This document shows, piece after piece, positions 58,232 to 64,000 of a DNA stretch of 64,000 nucleotides. The notes beneath the pieces are model-generated. The model was given only the letters and a program-made list of their open reading frames with translations, made no database searches and was not told the origin of the DNA. Position 1 is the stretch's first letter. Each line of letters begins with the position of its first letter. The translations under genes were made by a program, and so were the position numbers. Source of the stretch: Amycolatopsis saalfeldensis (GTDB taxonomy: Bacteria > Actinomycetota > Actinomycetes > Mycobacteriales > Pseudonocardiaceae); NCBI RefSeq assembly GCF_900110575.1, contig NZ_FOEF01000031.1, forward strand, positions 1-64,000, written 5' to 3'.

Positions 58232-60913
58232 GTGGGCGCATCCGGGGACACGGCTCCGAGTCCTGATCAGGCGGTCGATCTGGCCGAGTTCATCTCCCTG
58301 CTGGGGAAGCTGCGCGCCTGGGCTGGGCAACCCTCGTATCGGAGTCTCGCCAAACGAGTGGGTCCCTTGCTACGGCCCGCCCAGGTGGTGTCGCCGTCCA
58401 CTTTGGTCGACGCCTTCAAACCCGGACGGCGGCGGCTGGACATCGATCTGGTCGTCGCGATCGTCAAGGCCCTGGGGCTGGACGAAGCAGCGGTCTCCCG
58501 GTGGCGGGCCGCTTGTATCGCCGCGCACGCCAACGCCAAGACCGGCCCCGTCGGTGTGTTCCGCCAGCTGCCGGCCGACCTGGCCACGTTCACCGGGCGG
58601 ACACGGGAACTCGCGCAGCTGATGGACGCGGTCGCCGAAGACGGCCCACGCACCGTGGTGGTCTCGGCGATCGAGGGCATGGCCGGGGTCGGCAAGACCC
58701 GGCTGGCCGTCCACGCCGCACACGAACTGGTGCGCGCGGGGCGGTGCACGGACGTGCAGTTGTACGTGGATCTGCGTGGCTTTGACGCGGAGCTGTCGCC
58801 GGCCGATCCCGGTGCCGTGCTGGACGGCTTCCTGCGGCAGCTGGGCGTGGCTGCGCAGCGGATCCCGGACGGGCTGGACCAGCGGGCGGCGATGTTTCGC
58901 GACCGCTTGGAGGGCAAGAACGCCCTGATCCTGCTGGACAACGCGGCCGACGACCGGCAGGTGCGTGACCTGATTCCGGCGAGTCCCACCTGTCTGGTTT
59001 TGATAACCAGTCGGCGCACCTTGGCCGCGCTCGAAGGCGCCTCTTTCCACCTGCTGGACGTGCTCGCCCCGCCGGACGCCCTCGACCTCCTGGCCCGGAT
59101 CGCGGGAGCCGACCGGGTGGCCGCCGAGTCCTCCTCCGCCAAACAGATCGTCGAAGCCTGCGGCTACCTGCCATTGGCGGTTTCACTCGCGGCTTCCCGG
59201 CTGCGCTCCCGGCCCGCGTGGCGGCTGGCCGACTTCGCCGAACGTATCGGCGAGGCGGGCCTGGTTTCCGCGAGCGTCGGCCGCCGCTCCGTACGCGCGG
59301 TTTTCGATCTTTCCGTGGCCGGGCTGGAGGACCCGCTGCGGCGGTTCTTCCTTGCGGCCGGCCTGTTCCCCGGTGGCGACTTCACCGCGCAAGCGGCGGC
59401 CGCCCTGGCTGATGTCGGCGTCGGCGCCGCGCGGCAGATGCTGGAGCAGTTGCAGGACGAACATCTCCTTCAACAGAACACCCCGGCTCGGTACGCGTTC
59501 CACGACCTGCTCAGGACGTACGCCCGGGAGCTTGCCTCCGAGGAGTCGGCCGGATACACGGATCTCGGCGCTTTGACCCGGTTGTTCGACCACTACCGGT
59601 ACACGACCGCGGTGGCCATGGACCTGATCGAGCCCGCGACGCGAGAGCGACGGCCACGCGTCACGCGGCCGGACACCGAGGCGCAGGAATTTGCCGACCG
59701 CGCCGAGGCGCTCGGCTGGCTGCAGACCGAACGACCCAACCTGCTGGCCGTCGCCGCGCGCGCGGCCTCCTGCGGCCTCGCCGCGCACGTCAGCCAGTTC
59801 TCGCACATCGCCTGGCGCTTCCTGCATGACCACGGTCACCATCGCGACGCGCTCGAGCTGCACGCGCTCGCTGTCACGGTCACGCGAGCGAGCGGGGACC
59901 GCAGGGGGCTGACCAATGCGCTGCGCTTCAGCGGCCTGGCCTACGAACGCCTCGGCATGCTGCAGGAGGCACTCGCCGCGTTCGAGCAGGCCCGGACACT
60001 GTGCGAGGACCCGGGCGATCTGGCCGCCATCCTGGAGGGCCTGGGCAATGTCAACGTGCTGATGTGCCGGTATGCGCGGGCGGCCGAGTATTTCGACCAA
60101 GCTCTGGCCCTGTGGCAGTCGCTCGGCCGGATGCTCGGCATCGGCAACAACCTGGGAAACCTGGGTATCACCACGTTCCATCTCGGCCGATACGGCACAG
60201 CGCACGACTATCTGCTCAGGGCACTCGCCGTGCACGAGGACCACGGATATCCCACCTCCCAGACCCAAGCACTCATCTGGCTCGGCATCGTCGGCGAACG
60301 AACTGGAAATCATGTGGGAGCAGCCGAGCATCTGAATCGGGCGCTCGAGCTCGCCCAGACTCACGGCCTGCCCGGCTTCGAGTCCGACGCACTCGAGGTC
60401 CGAGGCCGGGTGCGGCTCGCCCAGGGACACAGCGACCAGGCGCTGGCCGACCTGCTGCGTTCGCTGGAGATACGCGGCCAGCACCTCAACCAGCCGAACA
60501 TGTGCAACAGCCTGCTGGCTCTCGGCGCTTTGTACCAGCGGCAACGCGAGTACGACCGCGCACTGGACCATCTGGGCAGGGCGCTGGAGACCGCCCGCGA
60601 CGTCGGCACCCCAGCCGGCGAGTGCGCCGCGCTCACCGGGCTCGGCGAGGCACTGGCGGCACTCGGAAAGACCTCGTCCGCGCTCGACCATCATCGGCGG
60701 GCACTCGAACTCGCACGGAAAGTCGGCGATCCCTACTGGCTCGCGCGAACTCGCGAGGGCCTGGGCGCGGCGTTGTGCACCGATGGGCACGAAAGCCAGG
60801 GCGTCCGCCAACTTCGGATCGCGCACGACTCATACAACCGAATCGGCGTGCCCGATGCGGAGAGGGTCGAGGCGCACCTGACGGAGCGACAAGGTCGACT
60901 CCGTAGCGGGTGA
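58232..60913 (+). CDS. NB-ARC/TPR regulator with N-terminal HTH-like domain
   Basis: 893 residues from GTG 58232 (start uncertain; weak ribosome site). The N-terminal part (10-90; DLAEFISLLGKLRAWAGQPS) is an HTH-like domain as in actinobacterial XRE/NB-ARC proteins. NB-ARC ATPase follows: P-loop GMAGVGKTRL (about 149-158), Walker B ALILLDNA and sensor VLITSRR, and winged helix (DLSVAGLEDPLRRFFLAAGLF split). The C-terminal 400 residues are TPR repeats with AYERLGMLQEALAAFEQARTL-type units. Probably a STAND-class regulator activated by a ligand. It is complete, unlike its decayed relative at 55475. Confidence 0.85.
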   Translation: MGASGDTAPSPDQAVDLAEFISLLGKLRAWAGQPSYRSLAKRVGPLLRPAQVVSPSTLVDAFKPGRRRLDIDLVVAIVKALGLDEAAVSRWRAACIAAHANAKTGPVGVFRQLPADLATFTGRTRELAQLMDAVAEDGPRTVVVSAIEGMAGVGKTRLAVHAAHELVRAGRCTDVQLYVDLRGFDAELSPADPGAVLDGFLRQLGVAAQRIPDGLDQRAAMFRDRLEGKNALILLDNAADDRQVRDLIPASPTCLVLITSRRTLAALEGASFHLLDVLAPPDALDLLARIAGADRVAAESSSAKQIVEACGYLPLAVSLAASRLRSRPAWRLADFAERIGEAGLVSASVGRRSVRAVFDLSVAGLEDPLRRFFLAAGLFPGGDFTAQAAAALADVGVGAARQMLEQLQDEHLLQQNTPARYAFHDLLRTYARELASEESAGYTDLGALTRLFDHYRYTTAVAMDLIEPATRERRPRVTRPDTEAQEFADRAEALGWLQTERPNLLAVAARAASCGLAAHVSQFSHIAWRFLHDHGHHRDALELHALAVTVTRASGDRRGLTNALRFSGLAYERLGMLQEALAAFEQARTLCEDPGDLAAILEGLGNVNVLMCRYARAAEYFDQALALWQSLGRMLGIGNNLGNLGITTFHLGRYGTAHDYLLRALAVHEDHGYPTSQTQALIWLGIVGERTGNHVGAAEHLNRALELAQTHGLPGFESDALEVRGRVRLAQGHSDQALADLLRSLEIRGQHLNQPNMCNSLLALGALYQRQREYDRALDHLGRALETARDVGTPAGECAALTGLGEALAALGKTSSALDHHRRALELARKVGDPYWLARTREGLGAALCTDGHESQGVRQLRIAHDSYNRIGVPDAERVEAHLTERQGRLRSG

Positions 60914-61023
60914 CCCTTGACGGCCCGGTTTAGCGCCGACCGCAAGTGAGACCATAAGCCAAAACCCCTGGCAAATGAGAGCGCCTCATTTGGTGAGTTT
61001 CTAGACCACCAGCTTGTGCGCAC

Positions 61024-61977
61024 CTACCCACAGAGCTGGCGTCCTCGCTGCCGGTAGAACTGCACAGGGTCGACGGCCTGCCCGTTGGTCTCGATCTGCA
61101 GGTGCAGGTGTGCTCCGGTGGAAGCTCCCCGGTTTCCGACCGCGGCGATGGGCTGGCCGGCCTGAACGGATTGCCCTTCGCGGACGAGGTTGTGGTCGTT
61201 GTGACCATAGATCGTCACGATCCCGTTCCCGTGCTGGATGCGTACCCACAGCCCGTAGCCGGACGCCGGCCCTGAGCTGATCACCGTTCCGGAGTTGGCT
61301 GCCAGGATCGGCGTACCGATGGGAGCCGCGATGTCGAGTCCTTTGTGGAATTCGCTGCCGCGGTACCCGAATGTGGAGGTGCAGGTGCCGTTCGTGGGGG
61401 TCGTCCAGCCGCCGGTCGTGGCGCTGGTCGTGCAGGTGGCACCTTGGACGGCCCCGACGATCTGGCGTGCTGTTGGCTCGAATGTCGCGTAGCGGTCGGG
61501 AAAGCCCGATCGCTGCACGGTCTGGGCGGCCACGGTGACCGGCATGTTCTGCCAGTTCGGTAGCGCCAGCAGATGCCGGTAGAACTGTTCGCTGCTGTAG
61601 GTGGGGTCCTTGATCTGCGCGGCCGTTCCCCAGCCTTGTGAGGGGCGCTGCTGGAACAGGCCGATGCTGTCGCGATCGCCGTAGTTCAGGTTTTTCAGGT
61701 GCGACTCGGTGAGCGCGGTGGCGATCGCGACGACCCAGCCCTGCTCGGGTACGTTCATCCGTTTGCCGACGGCGATGATCGTCGCGGCGTTGCCCATCTC
61801 CTGCGGTCCGTACCCCGCTGCCGAGGTGGCGCTCGCTCCGGCGGGGGCACAGTTCAGGCCCTCGGCGGAGCTGCTGGAGCTGCCGAACACGGCTTGGACC
61901 ACGGCGATGGCGCCGCCGCCGATGAAGAGAATGATGACGACGACGAACCCGGCGCCGGCGGCGGCCACCTTGCCCAT
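61024..61977 (-). CDS. M23 peptidase with lysozyme-like module, transfer-operon wall hydrolase
   Basis: 317 residues. N-terminal membrane helix (5-33), then a lysozyme-like module (about 50-160; NVPEQGWVVAIATALTESHL, GDRDSIGLFQQRPSQGWG) and an M23 domain (about 190-310). The zinc ligands are H and D in HKGLDIAAP and the H-x-H of GAHLHLQI. The VTIYGHNDHNL segment is also typical. It opens the cell wall for a conjugation or secretion channel. It ends a minus-strand operon after a VirD4-like ATPase and a replication-relaxation protein. Confidence 0.88.
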   Translation of the reverse strand: MGKVAAAGAGFVVVIILFIGGGAIAVVQAVFGSSSSSAEGLNCAPAGASATSAAGYGPQEMGNAATIIAVGKRMNVPEQGWVVAIATALTESHLKNLNYGDRDSIGLFQQRPSQGWGTAAQIKDPTYSSEQFYRHLLALPNWQNMPVTVAAQTVQRSGFPDRYATFEPTARQIVGAVQGATCTTSATTGGWTTPTNGTCTSTFGYRGSEFHKGLDIAAPIGTPILAANSGTVISSGPASGYGLWVRIQHGNGIVTIYGHNDHNLVREGQSVQAGQPIAAVGNRGASTGAHLHLQIETNGQAVDPVQFYRQRGRQLCG

Positions 61978-61983
61978 GACGCA

Positions 61984-63018
61984 TCACCTCCACGGACGCG
62001 TGGGGGCGGGCGGGGGCATCGGGGTGGGCGGGGGCACCTCCGGACGCGCGGTCACGGGCGTGGCGGCGGTCGGGCGCTGCCCGCTGCCGGGGGCCGAGGC
62101 GCGTAGGTTCGGCCAGAGGGTGGGCAAGTCGGCCAGCGCCACGCGACCGGCGGTGCCGGACTCGTCGAGCCGTCGCCAGCGCGGCGCCGCCATGTCGAGC
62201 GGGTCCGCGGCGGCTTCGCCGCTGCTGGTCGCCACGGGTACGCGTGCGGGCCGGTCCAGGCCGCGCAGCGCCTCGGCCATGGCCCTGCGTGCGTTGACCT
62301 CGCGTGTGGCGCTGGGCAGCCACACCAGCACGGGTGTGGTGATGCTCGTGACCTCGGCCAGCCGCTCGTAGCGGGCGAGCTTGCCCGCCAGGCGGGACAG
62401 TTGCTCGGTGCCGAAGTCGAACTCGATGAACCACTCGACCTCCCGGCCGGCCTCGCGCCAGCGGCCGTAGCCGTCCGGGGTGATGATGTCGCCCCAGTGC
62501 CGGCCGCACCGGGCGGCCGACCACCAGGCGGCGAGCACACCAGCGGCACCGGGTTGACGCGCTCGGCGGATCAGGGCGGTGAACAGCCCGTTGCAGCCCA
62601 CGGTGTGCGCCAGCTGCAGCGAGAAAGCGCGTCCGATCTCGCGTTCGCGGCTGTAGCCCAGTTCCTTGGGATCGATGCCGTCCTCGCGAGCCAGCGCGAC
62701 AGCTCCGGCGGTGTCGAGGACGTAGTACATCGGGTGCGAGCCGCGGTCGCGGTGAGGCTGGAACCGGTGCAGCACGCCCCACTGGTAGAGGTTGCGCAGG
62801 CGCAGGTTCGCCCCGCGGCGACCGGTGAAGGCGATGTCGATGATCTGGGTGCTGGTGAGCACGTGGTGCTCGAACAGCATCCGGGCGAGCCACCGGTCGC
62901 GGTCGGTGAGATGCCGGGCCAGCCACGCGTGGTGCTCGGCCGAGTTCAGCACGCGCGCAGCAGGTCGTTCCGGCCGATGCGCACGCAATTGCCTTTGTGG
63001 GGTGGGATTGCTCACCAT
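61984..63018 (-). CDS. replication-relaxation family protein
   Basis: 344 residues from ATG 63018 (GGAGG 11 bases upstream; GTG 63030 lies too close to the site). Replication-relaxation family: winged-helix-like N-terminus RDRWLARMLFEHHVLTSTQI, then GRRGANLRLRNLYQWGVLHRF and EVEWFIEFDFGTE, a nuclease-fold-like strand region. The Pro-rich tail after residue 315 is probably disordered. Proteins of this family are found beside transfer genes of actinobacterial mobile elements. Confidence 0.85.
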   Translation of the reverse strand: MVSNPTPQRQLRAHRPERPAARVLNSAEHHAWLARHLTDRDRWLARMLFEHHVLTSTQIIDIAFTGRRGANLRLRNLYQWGVLHRFQPHRDRGSHPMYYVLDTAGAVALAREDGIDPKELGYSREREIGRAFSLQLAHTVGCNGLFTALIRRARQPGAAGVLAAWWSAARCGRHWGDIITPDGYGRWREAGREVEWFIEFDFGTEQLSRLAGKLARYERLAEVTSITTPVLVWLPSATREVNARRAMAEALRGLDRPARVPVATSSGEAAADPLDMAAPRWRRLDESGTAGRVALADLPTLWPNLRASAPGSGQRPTAATPVTARPEVPPPTPMPPPAPTRPWR

Positions 63019-63087
63019 CGTGACGGGCACCTCCAGTACGGCAGGACGTGAGAACGCCCTGCGGGCAAACGGAAAAGCTGAGTGGGG

Positions 63088-64000
63088 TCAGGCCGCGCGG
63101 CGCGGATCGAACGCCACCGGCTGGACGTTCTCGGTCGGTTCGGGCGTGTTTCGAGGCTCGGTGTTCACGCGCGCGAGCCGGCGGATCTCCTTGGCCCGAC
63201 CGGGAATTGCGGGCGGGAGTTTCTCGGTGACCGCGGTGAACGGGGGAGCTTCCTCGCTGTCGAGCACCAGTCGCGCTGCGATGTGGAACCGGCCGAGATT
63301 GGCTAGGTCGTGCTCGGAGAGCCGGGGCGCGGTGTGCCGGGCCAGGTGCCGGGCGTCTTCGGGCGACGCCGAGAAAATGATCTTCGAGCGGGCGTTGGTG
63401 CTGATGCCTTCCTCCAGTTCGCGCGGGAGCTGGCGCAGGTACTGGTGCGCGAGCGTCATCGACATCCGGTAACCCCGGGCTTCGGCGAGCATGTCCTCCA
63501 TCGGGTACGCCAAATTGAGGAAGTTGTGGCACTCGTCGATGTAGAGCGAGGCATCGCGGCGGTCGCGCTGCGGTATCCGGGCTCGCCTGGTGGCGGCCTG
63601 CCAGGTTCGGGCCACCACGATAGAGCCGATCAGCCGCGCGGTGTCCATCCCGAGCGCGTCCTTGCCCAGGCGCACCAGGCAGATTCCGCCGTCGAGCACC
63701 GCATCCATGTCCACGGTGGACTCGCCACCGGCGAGGGAGGCCCGCACGAACGGCCTGAGCAAGAGACCGCGGAGCTTGTTCATCAACGGGGCGACGACCT
63801 GGGCCCGGCTGGCGTCGGACAGGTCGTCGTACCAGGTCCAGAACCCGGTGAGGATGTCGTCGGAGATCTGTTCGAGCGCGCGGTGCCGGAACGCGGGAAC
63901 GGTGAGCAGTTTTGGCAGGTCGGTCAGCGTGGGCGTGCCGGGTAGCTCGCGCAGGGTCAGCAGCCCGGAGCGGAGGATGTCCTCGGTGCGCGGTCCCCAG
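63088..64000 (-). CDS. VirD4/TraG-like transfer ATPase, C-terminal part
   Basis: About 303 codons are inside the window; the start lies beyond base 64000. The visible section has SLYIDECHNFLNLA (Walker B with Asp-Glu), ARGYRMSMTLAHQYLRQLP (motif III-like) and STNARSKIIFSASPEDARHLA, as in HerA/VirD4-like coupling ATPases of integrative elements. It is the first visible gene of the minus-strand operon, followed by replication-relaxation and M23 genes. Confidence 0.8.
   Translation of the reverse strand, partial: WGPRTEDILRSGLLTLRELPGTPTLTDLPKLLTVPAFRHRALEQISDDILTGFWTWYDDLSDASRAQVVAPLMNKLRGLLLRPFVRASLAGGESTVDMDAVLDGGICLVRLGKDALGMDTARLIGSIVVARTWQAATRRARIPQRDRRDASLYIDECHNFLNLAYPMEDMLAEARGYRMSMTLAHQYLRQLPRELEEGISTNARSKIIFSASPEDARHLARHTAPRLSEHDLANLGRFHIAARLVLDSEEAPPFTAVTEKLPPAIPGRAKEIRRLARVNTEPRNTPEPTENVQPVAFDPRRAA

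Overview
The window is high-GC actinobacterial DNA, most like a Pseudonocardiaceae chromosome (Amycolatopsis or Saccharopolyspora type). The signs are GTG/TTG starts, tight ATGA/GTGA gene overlaps, an ESX-associated cluster (EspG, DUF3558 lipoprotein, WXG/PPE-like protein), XRE regulators, ALF-repeat proteins, a DUF2637 protein and an actinobacterial Tad locus. The genus cannot be fixed from the sequence alone. Much of the window is accessory DNA.

Left part (1-18.4 kb). A mobile-element edge (tRNA-like T-arm fragment, DUF2637 membrane protein, frameshifted membrane gene) is followed by a displaced polymorphic-toxin tip (Hint remnant plus restriction-endonuclease-fold toxin) with its Imm7-type immunity gene. 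Next come an IS701-type transposase remnant and a complete 1.2-kb IS with about 27-bp inverted ends. This IS has cut a type I-E cas3 down to its HD domain. Two type I-E CRISPR arrays with nearly identical leaders, in the same orientation, bracket about 11 kb. That interval holds a secreted HNH-like protein, three ALF-repeat secreted proteins (one a 1.4-kb-residue coiled coil ending in a nuclease-like toxin domain) and a SUKH immunity gene.

Middle (18.8-44.9 kb). An ESX-associated operon ends in a strong terminator. It is followed by an XRE-regulator operon with three small upstream genes, an NB-free XRE/TPR-type regulator, a HAD hydrolase, an MFS exporter, a membrane diguanylate cyclase and an HxlR regulator. 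From 31.6 to 44.9 kb lies a long Tad/Flp pilus operon: prepilin peptidase, lipoprotein, secreted protein, SAF/CpaB, TadZ/CpaE, TadA, TadB, TadC, Flp-like pilin, two proteins of unknown function, two TadE-like and one TadG-like pseudopilins. It ends in a membrane LysM protein carrying an OmpR/BTAD-type regulatory domain. The genes mostly overlap by 4 bp, so they are probably translated together.

Right part (45-64 kb). Plasmid/phage-like genes (DUF932 protein behind a palindrome and hairpin, Cys-rich protein, internally duplicated protein, small HTH protein) lead into a gene graveyard at 49.1-55.7 kb. There, fragments of NlpC/P60 and lysozyme-like cell-wall hydrolases, a WD40/TPR protein, folE and an NB-ARC regulator lie between intact genes: an AT-richer membrane protein and a 576-residue protein with a C-terminal HEPN-like RNELAH motif. 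The right edge has an NB-ARC/TPR regulator and, on the minus strand, the end of a conjugation-type operon: a VirD4/TraG-like ATPase (cut by the window edge), a replication-relaxation protein, and an M23 peptidase with a lysozyme-like module. The hydrolase and regulator fragments in the graveyard resemble these genes, so repeated insertion and decay of related elements is a reasonable reading.
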